From the NCBI GenBank assembly GCA_946630315.1, contig CAMOYT010000004.1:1-60042 (forward strand): 60,042 nucleotides of DNA. The letters are read 5' to 3'. Position 1 is the stretch's first letter. Every line of letters starts with the position of its first letter. A program made the position numbers and the translations under genes. Shown here piece by piece: positions 23,050 through 30,588 of this stretch. The DNA is from an uncultured Bacillota bacterium. GTDB lineage: Bacteria > Bacillota_I > Bacilli_A > RF39 > UBA660. Under the pieces are notes generated by a model. The model searched no databases. It was not told the origin of the DNA and was given only the letters and a program-made list of their open reading frames with translations.

Positions 23050-23634
23050 ATGAAGAAGGTATTAATAATTACTGCAGTATCTTTAATAGTCTTTGTTTTA
23101 GTAGTAGTATTACTTAATTCAATGTCTGGTGAGAGTAATACAAAGAAGATAAAAGATTATGTTAAGGAACAAGGATATAGTGATTCTAATGATAGTTTAT
23201 TTTATCAAAAAATAGTTTCTAATAATACTTTAGATGACTATTATAAAGATGTAGATAATCATACAGATAGTGTTTATCAAGAATATTATTTTAGTAAGGA
23301 TAGTTATTCTTTTATTGAATTAAAAATGGTTTTTAAAAATGAAGTAAATCAAGTATTTAATGTAACTAGTGATTTTACAAATAATAAGATTTCATATAAT
23401 TTTGAAATTAGTCGTGATAATGCATCTATTATTTTAGATGGAGATTATGTTGCTGGTAATGTTAGCTGTAATATTAATAGTGTAAAAAATCTAAGTACTA
23501 ATAAAGTAAATGATTATTGTACTATAGCTAAAAATTATATGAATGAATTTATTGATGAGCAAAATAATTTATTAAGTAATGATGAATTTAGTAAAGCAAT
23601 AAGTCAAGTAAATGGAGTTGTTGTTGATGACTAG
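23050..23634 (+). CDS. Membrane-anchored extracytoplasmic protein, unknown
   Basis: I do not recognise this 194-residue protein. A single N-terminal hydrophobic helix (residues 4-24, VLIITAVSLIVFVLVVVLL) anchors a hydrophilic domain rich in Asn, Asp and Ser with two cysteines (VSCNIN near 137 and DYCTIA near 156). SD GGAGG precedes ATG 23050, 8 nt after the glucosaminidase-fusion gene, so it is probably a partner in the envelope. It overlaps the tyrosine recombinase gene by 8 nt. Confidence 0.75.
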   Translation: MKKVLIITAVSLIVFVLVVVLLNSMSGESNTKKIKDYVKEQGYSDSNDSLFYQKIVSNNTLDDYYKDVDNHTDSVYQEYYFSKDSYSFIELKMVFKNEVNQVFNVTSDFTNNKISYNFEISRDNASIILDGDYVAGNVSCNINSVKNLSTNKVNDYCTIAKNYMNEFIDEQNNLLSNDEFSKAISQVNGVVVDD

Positions 23635-24520
23635 TATTGATAGTGCAATTAAAGATTTTATAAATTATTGTGTATTTGAAAAAGGTTTAAGTGATAAGAC
23701 TAAGGAAAGTTATACTAATGATTTAGATGTATATAAAGAGTTTTTAAAAGGTAAACATGTAGTTAATGTAGAACAAATAAAAGATAGTCATATTAAAGAG
23801 TTTTTAAAAGAAAGAAATGAAGATGCTACTAGTACTATTGCTCATAATCTTACTGTAATTAAGAATTTTCATAGTTATTTACTTAGAGAACATATACTTG
23901 ATAAAGATGTTTCTGAGTTTATAGATAGACCTAAATTAAGAAAAAGTCTTCCTAAGACTTTATCTGTTGAAGATATAGATAAATTACTTGATATTGAATT
24001 AAATACAGCGTTTGACTATCGAAACAAAGCTATGTTAGAATTGATGTACGGTTGTGGATTAAGAGTTAGTGAATTAATCAATATTGAGTTAAATGATGTA
24101 GATATGTATAATTGTTTAATTAGAGTATCTGGTAAGGGTAGTAAGGAAAGAGATATTCCAGTTGGTGAGTATGCTATACATTATTTAGAATTATATTTAG
24201 ATAAAAGAAGTGAATTAATTAAAAATAATTATAATGATCCTAAATTATTTTTAAATAATCATGGAAAAGCTATGACTAGACAAGGTTTTTTTAAGAATTT
24301 AAAGAAATTGTTGGAAGAAAAAGGACTTAATCCAAATGTTAGTCCTCATACTTTAAGACATAGTTTTGCAACTCATTTGATAAATAGAGGCGCTGATCTG
24401 AGAAGTATACAAGAGATGCTTGGTCATGCTGATATATCTACAACTAAGATTTATACTAAAGTAAGTGATGAAAAAGTAATAGAAGATTATTATGAATATC
24501 ATATGAGAAGTCATAAATAA
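23627..24520 (+). CDS. xerD: Tyrosine recombinase, XerC/XerD type
   Basis: A 297-residue site-specific recombinase, probably for chromosome dimer resolution. The N-terminal SAM-like domain has LSDKTKESYTNDLDVY. The catalytic set is complete: Arg in YGCGLRVSELINI, Lys in VSGKGSKERDIPV, H-x-x-R in SPHTLRHSFATHL, His in MLGHADISTT and the nucleophile Tyr in KIYTKVS. I chose ATG 23627 because GGAG (23614-23617) lies before it; it overlaps the previous stop in ATGACTAG. Length and lack of mobile-element context favour a housekeeping Xer. Whether it is XerC or XerD cannot be settled here. Confidence 0.9.
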   Translation: MTSIDSAIKDFINYCVFEKGLSDKTKESYTNDLDVYKEFLKGKHVVNVEQIKDSHIKEFLKERNEDATSTIAHNLTVIKNFHSYLLREHILDKDVSEFIDRPKLRKSLPKTLSVEDIDKLLDIELNTAFDYRNKAMLELMYGCGLRVSELINIELNDVDMYNCLIRVSGKGSKERDIPVGEYAIHYLELYLDKRSELIKNNYNDPKLFLNNHGKAMTRQGFFKNLKKLLEEKGLNPNVSPHTLRHSFATHLINRGADLRSIQEMLGHADISTTKIYTKVSDEKVIEDYYEYHMRSHK

Positions 24521-24561
24521 TTACAGTACTTTTTACTTATTATATTATTAATATTATTTAT

Positions 24562-24592
24562 ATATAATTTAATTCTTATCTTATAAGATAAG
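24562..24592 (+). promoter_or_regulatory. deoB promoter with an 18-bp perfect palindrome
   Basis: A -10 TATAAT (24562-24567) is followed by CTTATCTTATAAGATAAG (24575-24592), a perfect palindrome located at the expected start point. It looks like an operator for a dimeric repressor. The SD TGGAGG follows at 24597-24602. The repressor is not identified. Confidence 0.55.
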
Positions 24593-24607
24593 TAATTGGA
24601 GGCTATT

Positions 24608-25774
24608 ATGAGATTTAAAAGAGTATTTTTGATGGTTTTAGATTCATTAGGAGTAGGGGAAACTGTTGATGCTATTAACTTTGGTGATAATGGTGCTAAT
24701 ACATTGGGACATGTTAATGATACATGTAATTTATTTGTACCGAATTTAGCAAAAATTGGTTTTTTAGATACTCTTACTATGAGTGATAGAGTTGGAGTAG
24801 ATGCGTATTATACTATTGCTAGTCCTATTAATGCTGGTAAGGATACTTTAAATGGACATTATGAAATGGTAGGAATAAAAAATGATGTACCATTTAAGAC
24901 ATTTAATCAAGGTTTTGTATATGATGTTTTATCTGGAATTGAAGATATTACTGGTAGAAGTGTTATTGGAAATAAATGTTGTCAAAATGATAGTATTATT
25001 CAAGAACTTGGTGAAAGACAAAGAAATTATGGTTCTTTGATTATATATACTTCAGCTGATTCTGATCTACAAGTAGCAGCTCATGAAGATTCTATTCCTA
25101 TTGCTACTTTATATCAATATTGTGAAAAGATTAGAGCTTTTACATTAAAAGAAGATTATAAGATTGGTAGGGTAATTGCTCGTCCATTTACTGGTACACC
25201 TGGAAAGTATAGATTTTTAAGTAATTCTAGACGAGATTATACTGTTAAACCTCCTAAAAGAAGTGTTTTAAATGACTTAATTGATGGTGGTTATGAAGTA
25301 ATTGGTATTGGTAAGATTAATGATATTTTTGATGGGGAAGGTATTTCTAAGAAAATTAAAGCAGTAGATAATTCTGAAGGTATTAATAAGTTAACTGATA
25401 TAATGGATAAAGATTTTACTGGATTGTGTATGGTTAATTTAGCTGACTTTGATAGTTTATATGGTCATAATAGAGATGTAGATGGTTATGCTAAAGCTAT
25501 TGAAGAATTAGATGTAGATATACCTATTATCTTAAATAAGCTTGAATTAGATGATTTACTAATTATTACTGCTGATCATGGTAATGATCCTACATTTAAA
25601 GGAAATGATCATACAAGAGAAAATGTTCCAGTAATTATTTATTCAAGGAGTTTTAAGGAACCTAAGAGATTGGAACAATTTAAGACTTTTGCTAATATAG
25701 GAGCAACAATTGCCGATAATTTTGAATTAAATAAACCAGAAATTGGTGAAAGTATTTTAGATAAATTGATTTAG
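24608..25774 (+). CDS. deoB: Phosphopentomutase
   Basis: Interconverts (deoxy)ribose 1-phosphate and 5-phosphate in nucleoside breakdown. The 388-residue protein belongs to the alkaline phosphatase superfamily. Metal ligands appear in FLMVLDSLGVGE (Asp), the phosphorylated Thr in NTLGHV, NLADFDSLYGHNRD, ITADHGNDPTF and DHTRENVPVII. ATG 24608 has SD GGAGG; an ATT start upstream is not needed. It works with tdk, upp and UraA in base and nucleoside salvage, and ends in a strong terminator. Confidence 0.95.
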   Translation: MRFKRVFLMVLDSLGVGETVDAINFGDNGANTLGHVNDTCNLFVPNLAKIGFLDTLTMSDRVGVDAYYTIASPINAGKDTLNGHYEMVGIKNDVPFKTFNQGFVYDVLSGIEDITGRSVIGNKCCQNDSIIQELGERQRNYGSLIIYTSADSDLQVAAHEDSIPIATLYQYCEKIRAFTLKEDYKIGRVIARPFTGTPGKYRFLSNSRRDYTVKPPKRSVLNDLIDGGYEVIGIGKINDIFDGEGISKKIKAVDNSEGINKLTDIMDKDFTGLCMVNLADFDSLYGHNRDVDGYAKAIEELDVDIPIILNKLELDDLLIITADHGNDPTFKGNDHTRENVPVIIYSRSFKEPKRLEQFKTFANIGATIADNFELNKPEIGESILDKLI

Positions 25775-25779
25775 ATAAT

Positions 25780-25809
25780 AAAAGTAGGGGAGAGGTCCCC
25801 TACTTTTTT
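25780..25809 (+). terminator. Strong terminator of deoB
   Basis: AAAAGTAGGGGA (25780-25791), loop GAGG and TCCCCTACTTTT (25796-25807), then T's. This is the most GC-rich hairpin in the window. Confidence 0.93.
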
Positions 25810-26337
25810 GATGTAATAATTTAGTATTTATAGTTTTTTTAATTAAAGTAATAATACTATATGTGTATGTATATATATCCTTATATTATATATAATAATG
25901 ATATATGTACGTGTATATATCTTTATTATAAATATAAATAATGATATATGTGTGAATGTAGAAAAGTTTACTAGAATGAATCGAGATAGGCAATTGTCTT
26001 ACTTAGAGTAGTTAAATTGCTTAGAATTCACTCTTACGCGTATATATCCTTATTAATATATATAAAAAGGATAATAATATAACCTTATTAAATATATAAT
26101 AAGGTTATTAAAAATATTCATTATTAAATTTAAATTTGAAAATTTTATTTTAAATAATTTTTATTTGTTTATTTAATTTATATAGACTTAGAAGTTATTA
26201 ATATAATTGTATATTTATAATTACAGAGTAGTATTTAAACCTAATAATATCAATGGTTTTGATATAGAAGTTAACATAATATCAATTATAGGAAGTTAGT
26301 CTTCTTTGCCTAACTATATATATTATAACATTATTTA
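25810..26337. other. Gene-free AT-rich region between convergent deoB and upp
   Basis: No credible frame is present in 528 bp. It holds imperfect tandem repeats (25851-25958), a possible nested RNA hairpin (GTGAAT 25952-25957 with ATTCAC 26026-26031; GCAATT 25990-25995 with AATTGC 26015-26020), a clear inverted repeat (AACCTTATTA 26081-26090 / TAATAAGGTT 26097-26106) and an AGTTAG/CTAACT hairpin near 26295-26315. Being downstream of both neighbours, it is not a leader of either. An unknown small RNA or a structural DNA site is possible. Confidence 0.6.
25851..25958 (+). repeat. Imperfect ~42-bp tandem repeats
   Basis: Units start near 25851, 25893 and 25935 and share AATAATGATATATGT, then GTGTATATATC, then TTATTATA. 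The third unit is cut short. A related TACGCGTATATATCC occurs at 26035-26049. Repeats touch each other without spacers, so this is not a CRISPR array. Confidence 0.55.
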
Positions 26338-26967
26338 TTATTTTGTTCCATAGATTCTATCTCCGGCATCACCAAGGCCTGGAATGATATATTTATTTTC
26401 ATTTAATTTCTCATCTATATGAGCACAATATATTTTTACATCTTTATACTTCTCTGTGATTCTTTTTAATCCTTCAGGAGCAGCAATTATACAGATAAAT
26501 TTAATCTTTTTAACTCCATTTTTCTTTAATAATTCTATTGCATCTAATCCTGATCCTCCTGTTGCAAGCATGGGATCTAATATTATTACTTCTCGTTTAT
26601 CTATATTTTTTGGTACTTTATAAAAATAATTAACTGGTTCAAATGTTTCTTCATTACGATACATTCCAATATGACCAATTTTGGCATTTGGTATTACTCT
26701 AATTACACCATCTAACATTCCCATACCAGCTCTTAATATTGGGACAAAGGCATATTTATCTTCATCTAATTTACCTGTTTTTATTTTCTTTAAGGGAGTT
26801 TCTACCTCTACCCTCTTTAGTTTTGCATCTCTCATGGCTTCAAAACATAGAAACATTCCTATTTCACTTATTAATTCTCTAAATTCTTTGGTAGAGGTGT
26901 TCTTATCTCTTAATATTGCTAATTTATGTTCTATTAATGGGTGATTTAATTCAAATACATTATCCAT
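26338..26967 (-). CDS. upp: Uracil phosphoribosyltransferase
   Basis: Converts uracil and PRPP to UMP. The 209-residue product has the family markers VPILRAGMGMLDGV, the PRPP loop VIILDPMLATGGSGLDAIELL and the C-terminal uracil-binding YIIPGLGDAGDRIYGT. Only one base separates its ATG from the uraA stop, and its SD (AGAGGT) is in the last uraA codons, so the two are translated together. Uptake by UraA and conversion by Upp form a complete uracil salvage unit under the attenuator upstream of uraA. Confidence 0.97.
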   Translation of the reverse strand: MDNVFELNHPLIEHKLAILRDKNTSTKEFRELISEIGMFLCFEAMRDAKLKRVEVETPLKKIKTGKLDEDKYAFVPILRAGMGMLDGVIRVIPNAKIGHIGMYRNEETFEPVNYFYKVPKNIDKREVIILDPMLATGGSGLDAIELLKKNGVKKIKFICIIAAPEGLKRITEKYKDVKIYCAHIDEKLNENKYIIPGLGDAGDRIYGTK

Positions 26968-26968
26968 T

Positions 26969-28396
26969 CTATTTACCTCTTTTCTTATTATTTTTTAATT
27001 CTTTTTGTATTTCTTTTAAGATATCTTCTTTTAATTCTACTGTTAATTCTTCTTTAACTTCTTTTTTTAATTTATTTATTTCTTTTCTATTATCTTCTAT
27101 TTTTACAGCGATTGGTTCTTCTTTATTTGTAATACATAGATTTAAGATAATACCTACAATGCTTGCTAGTGACATACCTGATATAGTTATTGATAAGTCT
27201 TTTGTTATTATTGCTACTGCGGCTCCTCCTAAACCTAGTACTAACATTGTACTTGCTACTACTATATTTTTTGATTCTTCAAAGTTTACTTGGTTTTTTA
27301 TTAATACTTTTAAACCATTTACGGCTATAAAGCCATATAGAAGCAATGATACGCCTCCAAGTACTGGATCAGGTATTGTTCCTATTAAAGCTGTAAATTT
27401 GCCTAAGAAACCGATTATAATAGCAAATACGGCAGCTAATCCGATTACTTTTACACTAGCAACTCTTGTCATTCCTACTACTGCAGTATTTTCTCCATAT
27501 GTAGTATTTGCTGGCCCTCCTAAGAAGCCTGCTACAAATGTTGCAATACCATCTCCTAATAGGGTTCTGTCTAATCCTGGATCTTTTAATAGATTTTTAT
27601 TAATTATATTACTTAATGAAGTATGATCGCCAATATGTTCACATAATGTAACTAGGGCAACTGGAGCTATTGTTATTATGGCTGCAAAATTTAGATTATA
27701 GTCTTTAAATGGTATTTTAAAGTTTGGAATACTAAACCAACTTGCTTCTATTACTGGTTTAAAGTCTACTAATCCTAACATACAAGACATGATATAACCT
27801 GATATTATTCCGATTAAGAATGGAATGATTTTAAAGAAGCCTTTTGCTTTTGTCATTGCTATGGCAGTTACTAGGAATGATACTAGTGCTACTACTAATA
27901 CTTGCCATTTAAATGGTGTACCATCAGCTAGACCAATTTGTGATATAGCATTAGGTGCTAAGCCTAAACCAATTATCATGATCATAGGTCCTATTACTAT
28001 TGGTGGTAGGAGTTTATCTATCCAACCTTTACCTATTATTTTTACGATGATTGCTACTACGATATAGATTAATCCAACAGTCATTATACCTGTCATAGCT
28101 CCAGCTATTCCTGCTTTGGTATAAGCTGCTGCAACTGGTACTATAAAAGCAAATGAACTTCCTAAATATACTGGTGATTTTGCTTTAGTACATAATATAT
28201 AAATTAATGTACCTATTCCTGATGCTACTAAAGCTACTGGAATTGATAATACTTCAGCACCAGCAGCTTTGTTTACTAAAATTGGAACTAATATTGTTGC
28301 TCCAAACATGGCAAATAAATGTTGAAATGCAAGTACTATACTTTTTCCTATTGGTGGCCATTCATTTATGCCATAAGTCATTTCTTTTTCTTTCAT
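26969..28396 (-). CDS. uraA: Uracil permease (NCS2 family)
   Basis: Proton-linked uracil uptake. The 475-residue product has about 14 hydrophobic helices and NCS2 motifs: QHLFAMFGATILVP near the start, VYLGSSFAFI, the conserved ALVTLCEHIGDHTSLSNI (catalytic-type Glu and His) and GGPANTTYGENTAVVGMTRVAS. After the last helix (about residue 425) a charged, coiled-coil-like tail of about 50 residues, rich in Glu and Lys, extends into the cytoplasm, longer than usual for UraA. SD AGGAGG precedes ATG 28396. The leader upstream carries a peptide gene and terminator. Confidence 0.95.
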   Translation of the reverse strand: MKEKEMTYGINEWPPIGKSIVLAFQHLFAMFGATILVPILVNKAAGAEVLSIPVALVASGIGTLIYILCTKAKSPVYLGSSFAFIVPVAAAYTKAGIAGAMTGIMTVGLIYIVVAIIVKIIGKGWIDKLLPPIVIGPMIMIIGLGLAPNAISQIGLADGTPFKWQVLVVALVSFLVTAIAMTKAKGFFKIIPFLIGIISGYIMSCMLGLVDFKPVIEASWFSIPNFKIPFKDYNLNFAAIITIAPVALVTLCEHIGDHTSLSNIINKNLLKDPGLDRTLLGDGIATFVAGFLGGPANTTYGENTAVVGMTRVASVKVIGLAAVFAIIIGFLGKFTALIGTIPDPVLGGVSLLLYGFIAVNGLKVLIKNQVNFEESKNIVVASTMLVLGLGGAAVAIITKDLSITISGMSLASIVGIILNLCITNKEEPIAVKIEDNRKEINKLKKEVKEELTVELKEDILKEIQKELKNNKKRGK

Positions 28397-28423
28397 AAAT
28401 CCTCCTTTTAGGTTAAATAATTA

Positions 28424-28516
28424 TAAAAAAAGAAGGGCCATTAAATAATGACTCTTCTAAATAGAAAAAATAGAATTAGAAAGTAAACCATCTATAGTAG
28501 TAGCTCTATTTAATGG
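28424..28516 (-). promoter_or_regulatory. Attenuator of uraA-upp (terminator and antiterminator)
   Basis: Read on the minus strand, the terminator is GAAGAGTCATT (28457-28447), loop ATTT, AATGGCCCTTC (28442-28432), with one A-C mismatch and one wobble pair, then seven or more T's. The antiterminator is CCATTAAATA (28516-28507, in the leader peptide frame) pairing with TATTTAATGG (28447-28438): 10 bp that break the terminator. The leader stop codon TAG (28459-28457) lies at the foot of the terminator, and the codons before it form a U-rich tract. The layout recalls the UTP-sensing pyrBI leader of enterics. Confidence 0.72.
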
Positions 28517-28546
28517 TAATATTTTCATAATTCTATTTTGCTTCAT
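28457..28546 (-). CDS. 29-residue leader peptide of uraA-upp
   Basis: The SD GAAGGTGA (minus strand, 28563-28556) precedes ATG 28546 by 9 nt. The peptide starts MKQNRIMKILPLNRATT and ends SNSIFSI before TAG. The last ten codons are two-thirds T (runs TTTACTTTCT and ATTTTTTCTATTT), which would make RNA polymerase slow down when UTP is low. The stop falls on the first bases of the terminator stem, so a ribosome close behind the polymerase would block the stem. No other function is apparent. Confidence 0.65.
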   Translation of the reverse strand: MKQNRIMKILPLNRATTIDGLLSNSIFSI

Positions 28547-28562
28547 AATTATTTTCACCTTC

Positions 28563-28597
28563 TTTATAAGAATATATTATTCTTATAAAAATTGCAA
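28563..28597 (-). promoter_or_regulatory. Promoter region of uraA leader with 12-bp inverted repeat
   Basis: TTTATAAGAATA (28563-28574) and TATTCTTATAAA (28578-28589) are perfect arms around a 3-nt spacer. TTGCAA (28592-28597) on the minus strand may be the -35, which would place the -10 inside the palindrome. It could be an operator or a 5' hairpin. Confidence 0.5.
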
Positions 28598-28605
28598 GTG
28601 TTTTT

Positions 28606-29373
28606 TTATACTTTTCTTGATTGAATTTCTGCCATCTTATCAAAGACATCTTTAGCATTATCTTCATTTATTTCAGTGTATCCTAATTCTTTTAGAGCTT
28701 GGATTTTTACTGTATTTAATTCTTGAGTACGAGAAAGCTTTTCTTCTTTCTTTTGTTCAATACTTTGTACAAAACGTTTATGAGCTTCTCCTAATTTAGA
28801 TTTAGATGCTCCTCCATTATTATATAAAGTCATTGCACTAAAGATTAAACTCTCAAATATCATTTGACGATCTTTATTAAAGGCAAATTCTAATGGATCA
28901 GTAAAACCTAAAGATTTGGTCATATATGCTAATATATATTTAATTTCATCTGTTGTTTCCATAGATTGTAAAAAGTGAAATAAATAAAGATATGTAGTAT
29001 ATGTTTCTTTAGTCTTATCTTGTGATAATTTCTCTTTTAATAAGTTTATAATATCAGATAATAATTCTTGTTCTTTTTTATTAAAACCTTTTAAATCTGC
29101 TAAAACTTCTTTATTTGATGAATCTTTTACTCCTTCATTAAGTCTATTTTCAACATCCATGATATAATCACCAGTGATTTTTATATCGTTTAATTCTTTT
29201 ATTTCTTCTATATTTAGTAAGCTTAGTAATTTAGCAGCTTTCTCTTTTGGCCAATTATTTAAGTCTTCTATTGCTAAATAATTATATAGCATTTGACGTG
29301 ATACTCCTAAATATTTAGCTAAACGCACCTTACTTATTCCTAGTTCTGTTAGTACATTATTTAAATCTTTCAT
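28606..29373 (-). CDS. XRE-type helix-turn-helix regulator
   Basis: A 255-residue DNA-binding protein. The N-terminal HTH (residues 3-35) reads LNNVLTELGISKVRLAKYLG then VSRQMLYNYLAIEDLNNWPKE. The remainder is helical with a charged region (about 85-115) and no membrane helix or known ligand domain. Its own promoter carries a pair of direct repeats around the -35 box, as expected for autoregulation. It lies just upstream of the uraA leader on the same strand, but there is no proof that it controls uraA. Confidence 0.8.
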   Translation of the reverse strand: MKDLNNVLTELGISKVRLAKYLGVSRQMLYNYLAIEDLNNWPKEKAAKLLSLLNIEEIKELNDIKITGDYIMDVENRLNEGVKDSSNKEVLADLKGFNKKEQELLSDIINLLKEKLSQDKTKETYTTYLYLFHFLQSMETTDEIKYILAYMTKSLGFTDPLEFAFNKDRQMIFESLIFSAMTLYNNGGASKSKLGEAHKRFVQSIEQKKEEKLSRTQELNTVKIQALKELGYTEINEDNAKDVFDKMAEIQSRKV

Positions 29374-29393
29374 TGTTTTACCCTCCTAATATA

Positions 29394-29430
29394 ATTTTAG
29401 ATTTTTTGGTGTAAATAGTCAAGTGTAAAT
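29394..29430 (-). promoter_or_regulatory. Promoter and direct-repeat operator of the XRE gene
   Basis: On the minus strand: ATTTACAC (29430-29423), the -35 TTGACT (29422-29417), ATTTACAC (29416-29409), and the -10 TAAAAT (29399-29394) with a 17-nt spacer. Two identical 8-mers flank the -35 hexamer exactly, spaced 14 bp start to start. An inverted GTCAA/TTGAC pair overlaps. Autorepression is likely. Confidence 0.7.
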
Positions 29431-29440
29431 TGACATTTTT

Positions 29441-30058
29441 TTAAAGAAAAAGTTTTACATTATATTTTTCTTTTATTCTGTCTTGTAGTATAATACCATT
29501 TTTATTACTATTTGGTACTACAGAACCATAATGTGTTGGATAAACATTTTTTGGTTTTATGGCATCAATTGCTTCTATTGCTTCTTCTACATTCATTGTA
29601 TATATTCCACCACATGGAATAAATAGGTTATCACATTTAATATTATTCATCTCTTCTATATAATCACTATCTCCTACTATATATGATGTTTCATTATTGA
29701 TATTTATTATATATCCTACCCAATTATTTTCTTTTGGATGAAATTGTTTATTAATATTATAAGCTCTTACTGTTTTAAATGATATATCTTCTAATTGATA
29801 TTCTTTATTTGGTTCTACCAATAATATATTATCTTTGTTTATAGACAGATTTAATAAATCATTTAAACAATTAGTTGGTGCTATTACTATGGTGTTATTT
29901 GTTATTATTTTTGTAATATCTTCAGGTGATAAATGATCATAATGTGAATGAGTAATAAATATATATTTAGCGTCAGTGTATTCAGTTAATTTATATGGAT
30001 CTATATAGATATTTTCATTTAATTGTATAGAGTTTTGATAATTTATATTTATTTTCAT
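29441..30058 (-). CDS. MBL-fold metal-dependent hydrolase (UPF0173-like)
   Basis: A 205-residue metallo-beta-lactamase-fold protein. The metal motif FITHSHYDHLSPED is at about residues 34-47, then HPKENNWVGYIININ, VGDSDYIEEM (metal Asp) and the closing THYGSVVP. This short form without a substrate-specific lid resembles the YtkL/UlaG-like UPF0173 group, whose substrates are mostly unknown. SD AAGGAGGT precedes ATG 30058. Confidence 0.85.
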   Translation of the reverse strand: MKININYQNSIQLNENIYIDPYKLTEYTDAKYIFITHSHYDHLSPEDITKIITNNTIVIAPTNCLNDLLNLSINKDNILLVEPNKEYQLEDISFKTVRAYNINKQFHPKENNWVGYIININNETSYIVGDSDYIEEMNNIKCDNLFIPCGGIYTMNVEEAIEAIDAIKPKNVYPTHYGSVVPNSNKNGIILQDRIKEKYNVKLFL

Positions 30059-30138
30059 ATAATACCTCCTTAAATATTATATCTTAGAATTTTACTTTTT
30101 TCATTAATTATTATATAATTAATTTAGAGGTGAATGAC

Positions 30139-30225
30139 ATGAGTGATAAAATTATTAAAATAGTAGCAATTATTATGCTTGTAGCAATGTTGATTGGGGT
30201 TTTGAGCGTATTTATGTATATATAA
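30139..30225 (+). CDS. 28-residue single-pass membrane microprotein
   Basis: A short but well-formed gene. A -10 TATAAT (30112-30117) and the SD AGAGGTGA (30126-30133) precede ATG 30139. The peptide starts MSDKIIKIVAIIM, continues as one hydrophobic helix (about residues 7-26) and ends VFMYI before TAA 30223-30225. A terminator follows at once. The size and layout fit a single-TM microprotein of unknown role. It sits alone on the plus strand between minus-strand genes. Confidence 0.65.
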   Translation: MSDKIIKIVAIIMLVAMLIGVLSVFMYI

Positions 30226-30256
30226 AAAGAAGGAATTTCCTTCTTTTATTTTTTTA
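30225..30256. terminator. Bidirectional terminator
   Basis: AAAGAAGG (30226-30233) and CCTTCTTT (30239-30246) with A's before and T's after. It serves the microprotein gene (+) and the gene ending at 30246 (-). Confidence 0.8.
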
Positions 30257-30545
30257 TGTAACCTTCTATTTCTGGAGTTACTTCATTAATAATTGGAGTA
30301 ATATTATATTTATTAATAATATCGTTTAATCTTTTAGTATCTTTGGCAAAGAATAACATTATTAACCCCCCTATTCTATCAGCAGTGTATTGGTCTAATA
30401 CTTGTCTATCTGCTTCATCAATATTGTATTTTCTTTGGATATCTTGAATAGGTCCATAACCATATAGATAATTAGTTAATGATTTGGCAATTTGTTCAAT
30501 GTTTTTATCTTTGTCACTTATATGTACTTTAGTCCAAATTTGCAT
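30246..30545 (-). CDS. Small soluble protein, unknown
   Basis: A 99-residue protein that I do not recognise. It starts MQIWTKVHISDKDKNIEQIA and has a helical middle with NYLYGYGPIQDIQRKYNIDEADRQVL; the end reads ITPIINEVTPEIEGYIKK. No membrane helix, signal or cysteine motif is visible. GAAGTGAT with ATT before ATG 30545 is a good SD. It is probably a separate short transcript. Confidence 0.7.
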   Translation of the reverse strand: MQIWTKVHISDKDKNIEQIAKSLTNYLYGYGPIQDIQRKYNIDEADRQVLDQYTADRIGGLIMLFFAKDTKRLNDIINKYNITPIINEVTPEIEGYIKK

Positions 30546-30588
30546 AATATCACTTCACTTTATGGTTATTTATATTAACATAAAATAA

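Noticed and set aside
23627..24520. Tyrosine recombinase as the integrase of a mobile element
   Set aside because: No att repeats, phage genes, tRNA target or composition change flank it; the motifs and size fit a housekeeping Xer protein.
25851..26106. Possible CRISPR array in the AT-rich repeats
   Set aside because: Repeats are imperfect, directly joined, without unique spacers of constant length, and there are no cas genes.
28424..28546. A PyrR-binding attenuator upstream of uraA
   Set aside because: I could not find the conserved PyrR loop; a translated leader with U-rich end and stop at the terminator explains the layout better, though a diverged PyrR site cannot be excluded.
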